From SZUA-22 sp963751695 (GTDB taxonomy: Bacteria; Bacteroidota; Ignavibacteria; Ignavibacteriales; Melioribacteraceae): a stretch of 30,418 nucleotides of DNA. A model generated the notes under the pieces. The model was not told where the DNA came from, did no database searches, and worked only from the letters and a program-made list of their open reading frames with translations. Of this stretch, positions 1 through 7,723 are shown in pieces (the first letter of the stretch is position 1; every line of letters begins with the position of its first letter). The stretch covers positions 1-30,418 of the forward strand of contig CAVVVP010000007.1 of assembly GCA_963751695.1 (NCBI GenBank), read 5' to 3'. The position numbers and the translations under genes are program-made.

Positions 1-14
1 ATTAAGTACCTTGC

Positions 15-79
15 AATAAAAAGCCCCAACGGTTAAGTATGGGGCTGGGAGCGATATTGAAATAGGGATCTCAGAAATC
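15..79. repeat. Dispersed ~62-bp repeat, copy 1
   Basis: Positions 15-79 and 2761-2821 share a block of about 62 bases with roughly 80% identity by eye. It begins with AATAAAA, then GCCCCAACGGTTAAGT, and runs on past the terminator stem through GATATTGAA. The shared part is longer than the hairpin alone. The plus strand of both copies also reads as a similar short peptide (KAPTVK, then GxDIExGI), ending in a stop in copy 1. Confidence 0.7.
17..46 (-). terminator. Rho-independent terminator after C2
   Basis: On the minus strand a 6-bp stem (AGCCCC paired with GGGGCT, positions 41-46 and 22-27) is followed directly by a U-rich run (TTTTTATT). It lies about 60 bases past the stop of the pilin-like gene C2, so it closes that cassette. 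The same element, slightly diverged, recurs at 2762-2791. Confidence 0.8.
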
Positions 80-103
80 GCTGTAATTTAATACTAGTTA
101 CTT

Positions 104-1328
104 TTATTCATACCAAGAAACTATTTCAAATTTTCCAGAGTTTGGAAACATGGGTGGAGCAACAACCATAAATCTTTCATCATATTTTAGTTTCAAATAA
201 TAACCATTAGTAACAACACCTGTTTTACCAGTTATTGCAAAGTCTTGATTTTGATGACCAATTATACCACCTGCCATATATAGGTGGCCTGCAGCTGGAA
301 ATGAGTTTAAATCTTCTACCATCAAACCACCCTGAGTAGCAAGAATTGATGCATGAATATTTACATCATTATGATTTTCGGGAGTATCAGAGATAACAAC
401 ATTATTCCCAGAAATAACCCCAAGCATGTCGGTACAATTTGGATCTTGAATTGGATCTGTTCTATAGACCAGGACATCTTCGATATAGACGTTACCGCTA
501 CCAACTCCAGAGCTTATTCCAACACCAATTGTGTATTGCCCATTAACTGTACCGGATACATAAAGATTACCCTTTGTATTCCAAATTACACCATTAGGCG
601 CAAAAGCAGCCAATGATTCTGTAACTGGCGCACTCCAAGATCCCGAGGATGGCCTTGTGCTCCAAGTAACGGTTTTATCTGCATTAAACTCTAGTCTTAC
701 ATCTTGCGGCCCGCCTGGAAAAAGCTTCCCATTAATTGCAGCAGCAGTGGGTATGCCGGAAGTATCAAAAGTAAAAGGCACATCTACACCACTTTCATAA
801 CCGCCATAGAATTTTGGATCTTTCGGAGCATTCATTTTCAAACCAAGTTTTGAGGAAGCTTTACCAAAAAAGACCGGGCTGCCTTCCGTACCCACATTCC
901 ATTTGTATGCATCGGACCCCAAATTGTATCTCCAGTTTAAAAATATCATTACCACCAAAAAGATTCATATAATATGCATACTTGGCAAAGCTGCTAGGTT
1001 TAAATCGAATACGAACTTCTTTAGTTACGCCTCCGTATTCACCTCTTGAAATAACAACCTTTTCAGCACCGTCTGTTTTTACACCAACATTTACCTCTCC
1101 GCCATCATATTTAAGATTAGCATAACCATCTTCCCAATTTCCATTGAAGAAAATTTCATTTGCAGCCATATTTGCACCACTCACTGCTAGATTTTGTGCT
1201 TTAGTTTCAGTGTAGTAATCAACCAAGTTATCAACCGACTCTGTAGTCATCCAGTTAAACCTTCCAGAAAAGACTAGAAATAAAACACTAAAGGATAATA
1301 CTAAAAGTAAAGCTGCTTTTCCGCCCAT
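104..1328 (-). CDS. PilX-like minor pilin C2 (frameshifted)
   Basis: Paralogue of C1 (12693-14001). The N-terminus is MGG followed by a hydrophobic helix of about 18 residues, then the shared block NLAVSGANMAANEIFFNG. The C-terminus (DERF..., ending IVSWYE) matches C1 (ending VISWLE). The family looks like the PilX-type minor pilins, which prime or decorate pili at the inner membrane; this is inferred from layout and architecture. The reading frame breaks twice near 890-935: 861-1328 carries the N-terminal part and 104-958 the C-terminal part. Between the breaks the third frame encodes GDTIWGPMHTNGMW, matching C1 (GDTVWGPFH), so the intact gene is continuous. It follows B2 by 9 bases and ends before the terminator at 17-46. 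Confidence is high for homology to C1 and moderate for function. Confidence 0.75.
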
Positions 1329-1337
1329 AATTAACTC

Positions 1338-1938
1338 CTATCTGTTTCTCAGATTTCTTGCTGCAAGACGAATCTGTCGCCAAAAAATACGCTGATAATT
1401 TTCATCGTATGCCGCAATATCTTCTACAGCAATATCTATTTGCATTGATTGAATTTCTCCAGGTAATAGCAATTGGGAATGGTATTTGGTTTCCAAATAC
1501 ATCGAAAAATGTAAATTCGAATGCTGTGACACCAAGATTAGCCGCTAAAGGTCTTTCATTATTTACTTTTCTATAGAGCATTCTATCTCTTGGATTTGCT
1601 GTTTTGGAAAGCTCTGAAGGTGGGCCAAGGTAGTAACTTAATGAATCTACATTTCCATCCGAATCAACATCTGTAAGGTATTTTATACTATTCTTATCTA
1701 CTGAGACAATATATTTGGAAGGATTCGGCAACTTTTTCCAATCAGCGCAATATCCAATTTTTCTCAGATCAAACTCAAGCAAGTCAACAACCTCTACTAG
1801 ATTCTTTTGAATTAGTAGTTCTCCACCGAACTGAAACGAATTTGCAACAGCTGCGTCATTTAATCTAAACAGAATCATCATCAGCATTCCACCGATGATT
1901 ATTGAACCCATTATGTCTATTAGTGTACTAAAACCCAT
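1338..1938 (-). CDS. Pilin-like protein B2 (frameshifted)
   Basis: Paralogue of B1 (14007-14603). It starts MGFSTLIDIMGSIIIGGML: a two-residue leader then a hydrophobic helix, as in prepilin-like proteins. Shared blocks with B1 include LLEFDLRKIGYC, LTDVDSDGNVDSLSYYLG, DRMLYRKVNN, MQIDI and the C-terminal FWRQIRLAARNLRNR. This resembles PilW or GspJ-type minor pilins in being a mid-sized pseudopilin, but I cannot assign the family firmly. One indel near 1465 splits it. The 1402-1938 frame carries residues up to PFPIAI, and the 1338-1535 frame supplies PGEIQSMQIDI to the end. The start lies 3 bases past the stop of A2, so translation is probably coupled. Confidence 0.75.
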
Positions 1939-1941
1939 TTT

Positions 1942-2430
1942 TTACCTAAAATAAAAATAACTGTAAACTTTTGACATGACTACAGTGTCTTCACTGGATG
2001 GTGTAGATACCATAACATCCAACTTCTTATGCCATGTCTTTGAGGTTGTTCCTTTTTCTAAATTTGTTGGAGTTACAAAGCTAACTTTACACTCAATTTT
2101 GTAATTAGTAACTGGCATTGAGTTATCCCACTTAACTAAACCATCGTAGTCATCAAAATCATCAAAATCTGCATAAGTTTCACCCAATTCTGGTCCAATA
2201 CTAGTAAGATCACCTAGGGATAAAACATTTCTGTTATTTGAGTTCTCATCAAATGACTTACCGGTAACTCTCTCCATCATTGATGTGGCCAAGAGAAACG
2301 CCTAAAAGGGTGAAACTTAGAATCCATAAGGGAGGTTTCGGTATGAAGAAAATTGCTTGTTACTGGAAGAATAATTTAATGATAGGAGCATTATACCACC
2401 AAAGGTTATAAGCATTTGTCCAGTATTGAT
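1942..2430 (-). CDS. Pilin-like protein A2 (5' end frameshifted)
   Basis: Paralogue of A1 (14605-15108). The open C-terminal part (1942-2292) shares FDDFDDYDG, IECKV, KKLDVMVSTPS and the ending YSYFYFR with A1 (YSYWWFR). Upstream of 2292 the match continues in two other frames. One gives TGQMLITFGGIMLLSLNY, equivalent to the A1 membrane helix; the other gives LHTETSLMDSKF, equivalent to A1 LTTEEVLYDSNF. The gene therefore really begins near 2430 and is broken by at least two indels, around 2293-2315 and 2345-2360. No clean ATG, GTG or TTG lies in the N-terminal frame, so the exact start is uncertain. It is the first gene of the second cassette. I found no sigma-54 box in front of it. Confidence 0.65.
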
Positions 2431-2439
2431 CGCGCAATA

Positions 2440-2760
2440 TTCTTTTGTGTTAAAATGAAACTAGTACGCAACAATTTTGGTGCTAAAGTGCTTACAAAAT
2501 TTAAAAAAAGAAGTACATAAAAAGATATCAAATGAGTTTGGTCTATTTTGTTCAATTAGGAACGAAAATCGACCTTTAAACTTTTACTACATATATTCAG
2601 TCTCATTATTCTCTTTAAATATTTCAATTATTTCTCTTCTTGTGCGCAAAAAACTACTTTAATACGTGAAGTAATTACCATTGTTACGATATTGTTACTT
2701 ATAAATCCGAGTAACTTCGAACACGTCAATCAATAATAATTTGAAAATTGGATTTGTTTC
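2440..2760. other. Intergenic region without a supported gene
   Basis: Very AT-rich spacer between cassette A2-B2-C2 and the small lipoprotein. The short open frame on the plus strand (2477-2662) has low-complexity AT-rich composition and no recognisable start context or domain. I found no TGGCAC-N5-TTGCA box here, unlike upstream of the paralogous A1 gene. Confidence 0.5.
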
Positions 2761-2821
2761 AATAAAAGCCCCAACGGTTAAGTTTAGAGCTGGGAATGAT
2801 ATTGAACTCGGGATTTACCTA
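2761..2821. repeat. Dispersed ~62-bp repeat, copy 2
   Basis: Second copy of the element at 15-79. The two copies differ mainly at scattered single bases. Changes inside the stem (GGGGCT to AGAGCT on the plus strand) keep pairing through G-U wobbles, so the RNA hairpin is preserved on the minus strand. Confidence 0.7.
2762..2791 (-). terminator. Rho-independent terminator after small lipoprotein
   Basis: On the minus strand AGCTCT pairs with GGGGCT (two G-U wobbles), followed by TTTTATTG. It lies about 60 bases past the lipoprotein stop at 2854, the same spacing seen for the sister element at 17-46. The loop CTTAACCGTT is shared by both copies. Confidence 0.7.
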
Positions 2822-2853
2822 AAGATCCAGAGGAATTATCGTTTAATGCTATT

Positions 2854-3221
2854 TTACAATAAAGTTTCCTTCTCTAGCTTTATTCCAGAAGAGGTCACAG
2901 TGTTATCCTCATTGATAGTTACGGTATAGTCATTACAGAATAAAGTTGTCAGCATATAGACTACTGGGTCTGCTTTACCTTGAATTGAGATAGTAAATTC
3001 AATATCGCCCGGTGCAAATGATTTCTTGCTGATGAAGTCCCAGGCTCTATATTGTTAATATTCTCAGTATTACCATTACTGGTTTTAATTTGTATGTCAG
3101 CTTTACCGGTGCCGTTGTTGACCAGTTTAACTGTTGGATTTTGGTTCTCACATCCATCGTCGCTACAAGCAATTGTAAACAATAAAAGACTAACTAATAC
3201 TAACAATACAACCTTTTTCAC
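2854..3221 (-). CDS. Small secreted lipoprotein (frameshifted)
   Basis: The N-terminus MKKVVLLVLVSLLLFTIAC is a lipoprotein signal peptide with lipobox TIAC, so Cys19 should be lipidated. The mature part (NPTVKLVNNGTGKADIQI, then a short beta-rich region) matches no family I recognise. The first frame runs 2961-3221 but degenerates after IEPGTSS. One base over, the sequence continues sensibly (SKKSFAPGDIEFTI to LEKETLL, stop at 2854), giving about 122 residues with one missing base near 3030. A terminator follows at 2762-2791. It is divergent from the LspA-like gene. Its position beside a secretin-containing operon would allow a pilotin-type role, but nothing in the sequence proves it. Confidence 0.65.
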
Positions 3222-3522
3222 TTAGTCTCCAATTCTTCCCAATATACTTTAATAATTCCATTACTCAAGAATTGTTCCACACTTTCCTCGCCTATCTAAA
3301 AAACTTATAAGTAAATAATTTTAGTTAGGTAAATATTGTTTGCAAACCTAATTTCTGGTAAGTTTAGCAAAAACTTATTTCACAACGATTTTTACAGGGA
3401 ATATTTTACTCATTTTTAACCATATTATTAAACAATTATTCATTTTTTCTTGATTTTGCAAATTTATTTTTGGTATAAATATTGAAAATTTGATATTTTT
3501 GCCACTGAAAGGAAATTCAAAA
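3222..3522. other. Divergent intergenic region
   Basis: AT-rich spacer between the small lipoprotein (minus) and the LspA-like gene (plus). It must hold both promoters. Two matches to the Bacteroidota -7 pattern TAnnTTTG (3465-3472 and 3494-3501) occur on the plus strand, but in such T-rich DNA they are weak evidence. Nothing else was recognised. Confidence 0.4.
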
Positions 3523-4024
3523 TTGAAACGTGCATTTCTCTTAGCTTTATCACTCATTTTATCAGATCAATTGCTTAAATGGTTTTTTCAAACCCAATTT
3601 AATAACCAAAGTATTTTGATCTTCGATAAAATTGGTTTTACATATGTAACGAATCCTGGAATATATGTCTCTTCGAATATTTCAGATTTTTCGATTTTAC
3701 TTCTTCAGATATTTGTTCTAGCGGTTTGGTTAGGTGTCATCTATTCTGTAAAAAATTATAATAGAATTTTAGGCAATAATCTTATTATAGACCTTTCGTT
3801 TGCATTTTTAAACAACAGGATTGTTTGGCAATTTGATTTTGGATAGATTATTATTGGGAGTTGTTCGAGATTATTTCATTATTCCACTCGGAGTAGCAAA
3901 TCTAGCAGATTTTTGTGGAATGATCGCTTTAGTGCTGATTTCAATTCAAATATATCGTTCATCAGAATTTAGGAACTTGCTATTTCGTGGGATTCAACCA
4001 ATAAGAGTTTCTGTGGAGAAATAA
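3523..4024 (+). CDS. lspA: Signal peptidase II-like protein (frameshifted)
   Basis: Membrane aspartic protease of the LspA family, which removes signal peptides from prolipoproteins at the inner membrane. Visible motifs, in order, are SDQLLKWFF (family DQ..K motif), TYVTNPG, GNLILDR and NLADFCG. The Asp of the DR motif and the Asp of NLAD are the expected catalytic pair. The spacing GN-LIL-DR has one residue more than the usual GNxxDR. I chose TTG at 3523 because AAAGGA lies 9 bases upstream; a longer frame could start at TTG 3490. An indel near 3815-3825 splits the gene into 3490-3846 and 3821-4024, and joining them restores NNRLFGN. It converges on the pilus operon and may be a paralogue of a housekeeping lspA elsewhere. 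Confidence 0.7.
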
Positions 4025-4057
4025 AAAACTCACCCCGGCCCAGACTACCAGGATGAG
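4023..4057 (-). terminator. Rho-independent terminator of pilus operon
   Basis: On the minus strand CTCATCC pairs with GGGTGAG (one U-G pair) across a GC-rich loop, followed by TTTTTTATTT. It lies 34 bases past the secretin stop codon. The plus-strand side has no U-run, so it serves the minus-strand operon and abuts the stop of the convergent LspA-like gene. Confidence 0.75.
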
Positions 4058-4090
4058 CATTTAAGTGCACTTCTCTCGACTGGGAGGAAT

Positions 4091-5329
4091 TTACTTTTCT
4101 TTTTCTATATACTTCTGGCTATACTTCTCTATTGATTCTTTGTCCTTCTTAATCTGATCCTTAAGAACATTTTCAGCTTCAATCAGCGTCATTCTTTCTT
4201 CAATTGTAGCTAATAATTCAGCCTTTATCACAATTATATTTTCTTTCTTTCGTATAACTGTTTGATCATATCCAGTGAGATACCTTATTCCCAATACCCA
4301 CCAAGGAAGATCTTTCAAAAATGGGATCCCATTGCGAACCACTTTTTCTTCATTTTCATATAGACCACCAATTACAGACTCTTGTCCATCTAATAAAAGA
4401 ATATCCGATGATGCTGTTGTTTTTTTAACAACTGTTGTTTGGTCAGTAGGGAAAAAACTACTTTTTTCAACATTTAGCTTCAACAGAATATATTCAATAT
4501 CATTTTTTTCATAAATATATGGTGTTACTTCAATAATGGAGCCTGCAGAATAGAATCTATCAATTATATTACCAGAGAAATCTCTTTGTTTAATTGAAAA
4601 ATCTTCACCCACTTGTATTCTTCCAGGTTGTTTGTTTCTAACGGTTACAGAAGGGCTGGCAATAATTTCACCAAGGTTTTCAGTTTCAAAAAACTTGAAC
4701 ATTGCCATTGCGTCACCTTGAAATTCTCCCATGGTAAAGGCCATATCTGATGCAACATTAAATTCTGGGGGCAGAACTCGTTCTGTTATACCACCGGCAT
4801 TTTCTGCCACTTGAGATTGTGATCTAAGTTCAGCACCAACACTCAACCCATTTTTCCCAATAAGCCATTTCCAATCCATTCCAACTTCCCTTGAATTTTC
4901 AATATCAGCTGCAAAAAATACCGCTGAAATTCTAACTTCTTTATCTGTAATATCGGCGTAAATACTTTCATCAAATGTATCCTCATCTCCCTCGATTTTC
5001 CGCTTAACTACAATATTATTTTCATCTTCCTCATACATTAAGTCCATAAGATTTACAATAATATTAAGGGCTGAATGATAGGAAACACTATTCAGTTCAA
5101 TACCTACAGGGGAATTTATAGAAACCGTCGACACAATCGGTTTTCCACTTGATAGTTCACTGACTGTGCTTAGCATTTGAATCGCTTGGTCAAATGTTAG
5201 TGTGGGAGAGATTGTAACAAGCTCCGATTCGCTATATCGCCTTTCTAACTCCCTCTCTAAATAGTTTTGGCCATAGTTAACCGTTACAATCAACCAAAAT
5301 ATTAGTATTATATTAAATGTACGCATCAC
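4091..5329 (-). CDS. pilQ: Secretin (PilQ/GspD family), short form
   Basis: Outer-membrane secretin that forms the ring through which the pilus, or a secreted product, leaves the cell. A signal peptide covers about residues 1-20. A small N-domain (about 40-110, TISPTLTFDQAIQML onwards) precedes the secretin domain (about 130-370). That domain contains IASPSVTVRNKQPGRIQVG, the classical secretin signature region, and LLLDGQESVIGGL followed by GIPFLKDLPWW. The tail (about 380-412) is charged and probably coiled-coil. At 412 residues it is well below typical PilQ or GspD proteins (600-700) and has few N-domains. Its start overlaps the stop of the PilO-like gene by 4 bases (ATGA), and it is the last gene of the operon. 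Secretin identity is firm; PilQ over GspD is inferred from PilT and PilM-PilN in the same operon. Confidence 0.85.
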   Translation of the reverse strand: MMRTFNIILIFWLIVTVNYGQNYLERELERRYSESELVTISPTLTFDQAIQMLSTVSELSSGKPIVSTVSINSPVGIELNSVSYHSALNIIVNLMDLMYEEDENNIVVKRKIEGDEDTFDESIYADITDKEVRISAVFFAADIENSREVGMDWKWLIGKNGLSVGAELRSQSQVAENAGGITERVLPPEFNVASDMAFTMGEFQGDAMAMFKFFETENLGEIIASPSVTVRNKQPGRIQVGEDFSIKQRDFSGNIIDRFYSAGSIIEVTPYIYEKNDIEYILLKLNVEKSSFFPTDQTTVVKKTTASSDILLLDGQESVIGGLYENEEKVVRNGIPFLKDLPWWVLGIRYLTGYDQTVIRKKENIIVIKAELLATIEERMTLIEAENVLKDQIKKDKESIEKYSQKYIEKEK

Positions 5330-6219
5330 TTTGACCTCTTCGATTTATTTGAATTAACTTCAAGTGTATAGTATTCAACAATTCCACCTTTATTAAGGAT
5401 GAAGGAAACACTTTTGCTTTTATAATTAATTGTGGTTACATAACCTAGATATACTTGATCACCTTCCTTCAGCATAAATGTATTACCCCTCGCATCTTTA
5501 ATAAATGCCCCGTCAGGGTATAAGAAGAGCAACTCTGCATCTTGAATATCAGGAAGGCCTGATAGATTCGGTTTTATACTATTTCTTATTAAAGGATAGA
5601 ATGCATCATGTAAAGTTTTAGGTGACATTTTATTCTCAGCATAATTGGTTGATGAGAATAGGTCATTATCAGCAAAGTAAGTTCTTACTTCAAGTTCAAA
5701 CTTTACAAGGTATCTAGGATTCCCTTTTGTATCTACTGTAGTATTTCCTGATACTTGTCCAGATTCTATTTTCTTCAACTCCTTACTATGCTCAATAGCA
5801 TAGAATAATCTGTAGACACTTTCAAAAGAACCAACTCCATCTACTTTGTAATTATAAAATTTTACTCCAGCTTCTTGAACTTCTCCGTTGAAGTCGATAC
5901 TGACAAATTTGTGTACTGGAGAATCTGTAAAATTATCATCTACAAAATCATAAAATTTTTCTTGTGGTAAATTTTGAGGAATAATAAATTTTCTCTGTGA
6001 CAAAGCTGAATCAATTACTGCAACTTCTTTTTCTGCTTTATAAAGTTGATCAAGGAGGGTTTCCATGCTTGAGTAACTCGCTTTTAATTCTGAAAGTTTC
6101 TCATTTTTAATGTCTAATTCTTTCTGCTGCACTAGAAAAATATATGATAATCCAGCAACAATGATCAGGAAGAATAGGACCGCAATAATAATGCTATTTT
6201 TTATTTTCTGGTTCATCAT
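5326..6219 (-). CDS. pilO: PilO-like protein with PilP-like C-terminus
   Basis: Inner-membrane alignment-complex protein. A short cytoplasmic N-terminus is followed by one membrane helix (about residues 9-30) and a coiled coil (about 32-75), then a periplasmic domain containing YNYKVDGVGSFESVYRLF, a layout typical of PilO. The last 60 residues (EGDQVYLGYVTTINYKSKSV onwards) read like the small beta-domain of PilP, which docks on the secretin. One chain may therefore do both jobs, and no separate pilP is present. The start ATG overlaps the stop of the PilM-PilN gene, and the stop overlaps the secretin start by 4 bases, so translation is coupled on both sides. PilO assignment is by position and architecture; the PilP-like tail is an inference. 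Confidence 0.7.
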   Translation of the reverse strand: MMNQKIKNSIIIAVLFFLIIVAGLSYIFLVQQKELDIKNEKLSELKASYSSMETLLDQLYKAEKEVAVIDSALSQRKFIIPQNLPQEKFYDFVDDNFTDSPVHKFVSIDFNGEVQEAGVKFYNYKVDGVGSFESVYRLFYAIEHSKELKKIESGQVSGNTTVDTKGNPRYLVKFELEVRTYFADNDLFSSTNYAENKMSPKTLHDAFYPLIRNSIKPNLSGLPDIQDAELLFLYPDGAFIKDARGNTFMLKEGDQVYLGYVTTINYKSKSVSFILNKGGIVEYYTLEVNSNKSKRSK

Positions 6220-7719
6220 TGACCTACATTTGGTGTATTTACTTTTAGATTAAATTCATAAGTATTTCTATCACGCAGCGGTTCATAATGAAGATATTGT
6301 AAAGAGGAATTACTCATAAGATCGCTTCAATTCTGGAAGAACCCATCTGGATGTTGAGAATCCTTCAACAACCATAGGTTGAGCTTTGGTTATTTTAATA
6401 TTCTGAAGCCAAATATTTCTTTTTTGGTCTGTGAACCTTGCTAGTTTCTCCATATTGCTAACCCACATCCCAGTTCCAGCTGAAATTTGGTCTAAGAAAA
6501 TTTTTGTTTCTTCAGATTTATCAATTTTATTATTTAGATTCGTTACCCGATCAACAATTTCTTGATTTTGCTTCTGGACAAGCAAAAGTGAATTTATTTC
6601 ATAATCTATTTTATCAGATTGATATTCATTTATAAAAATTTTGTATGTCATTAACATCACAGCTGCAAATAATCCTAAAAACAATGCTACACCATGCCAT
6701 GCCAACTGAAAACTTTTTTGCTGCTCTCTTATGTAAGAAGGTAATAAATCTATTCCCTTTGTTTTATTATTCAGTTCATCAAAGTATTCTTGGGCAACTG
6801 CTACTGGAACTGTAAACTGCGACCAAGATGTATTTGTATTCTCATTATCATTTTTTTCAGGGAATAAATCATCAGGGAATTTTTTAACTCTGGCGTCTGG
6901 ATAGGAACCTTTCAATAGTGTGTTAAATTCTTCTGATACTTTCTCTCCGCAAATTAGAATATTATCTGGTGAGTTAATCGAGGCGTGTTCTCTTTCAAAT
7001 AATATTTTAGAAATCACAACATTATTAATTTTTCCATTATTTTTACCGACTGATAATGTGGCTCCAAGGTGCAGTAATTGCTCACCTTTCATGAAGATTA
7101 GTTTAGTGTACTCTTTACCAAAATAGATGATTAGTGATATTGTATCTGATGCAACTTTCTCTTTTTTTATTATATAGTTAGCTAATGATACTTCCGCACA
7201 TTTTACCCTAGGTGTTTTTAAGTGACGCATTCCATTAAGTTTTGCTAATGAATCTAAAGCCTGTAAATAATTGACTTGCCCCGAAGGATATACAGCAATC
7301 TTTGAATTATCAGTTAGCTCAATAAATCCTAAAGTTTTATTCTTATCTTTTCCTTTACCTTTTGCATTTACATTTAATCCTGAAAGATCTTTTTCACTAT
7401 TAATTTTATGGAAGTGTACTCCGGGTTCAGTAAGGATTGGAATAAACTCATAATCCTTTAAATTTTCTCCAGCTAGAAAGCCACTTAATTTCTGCAAGTA
7501 TGAATTATTGTAAGCCAAAGCCTCTTCGGATAAGGTGTCATAATACAACACATCAGTTGAAGAATTACCCTTTAAATTGGAAGATGTTTTTTTGTTTGCA
7601 AATGCCTGAGAACTTTCGATTGATTTAGCTTTTAGAGCTTTAAAACTATTCTTATTCTTGGAGAAGAGGACTATCTTGCTATCATTTCCTTCGAAATATA
7701 TGCATGCTAATTTTTTCAT
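6216..7719 (-). CDS. PilM-PilN fusion protein (3' frameshift)
   Basis: Cytoplasmic actin-fold domain fused to a membrane-anchored PilN domain, comparable to GspL of type II secretion. Residues 1 to about 310 form the PilM-like part. The PilN hallmark IDLLPSYIREQQK appears at about 323-335. A membrane helix (about 341-362) and a coiled coil follow, then a periplasmic domain with WLQNIKI. The open frame stops early at 6310. One base over, the sequence continues (SNSSLQYLHYEPLRDRN to TPNVGQ) and stops at 6216, exactly where an ATGA overlap with the next gene's start is formed. That overlap is good evidence that the true end is 6216 and that one extra base near 6325 is an error or mutation. The start lies 4 bases past the PilT-like stop. 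In type IV pili this protein links the ATPase and platform to PilO and the secretin. Confidence 0.75.
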
Positions 7720-7723
7720 ATTA

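Noticed and set aside
2477..2929. Plus-strand ORFs at 2477-2662 and 2741-2929
   Set aside because: No domain, no good ribosome-binding site, and the second simply reads through the terminator repeat on the opposite strand of a lipoprotein gene.
3465..3501. TAnnTTTG promoter matches before the LspA-like gene
   Set aside because: The DNA is T-rich, so such matches arise by chance, and the spacing to a TTTG -33 box (21) is slightly off. I left it as a note only.
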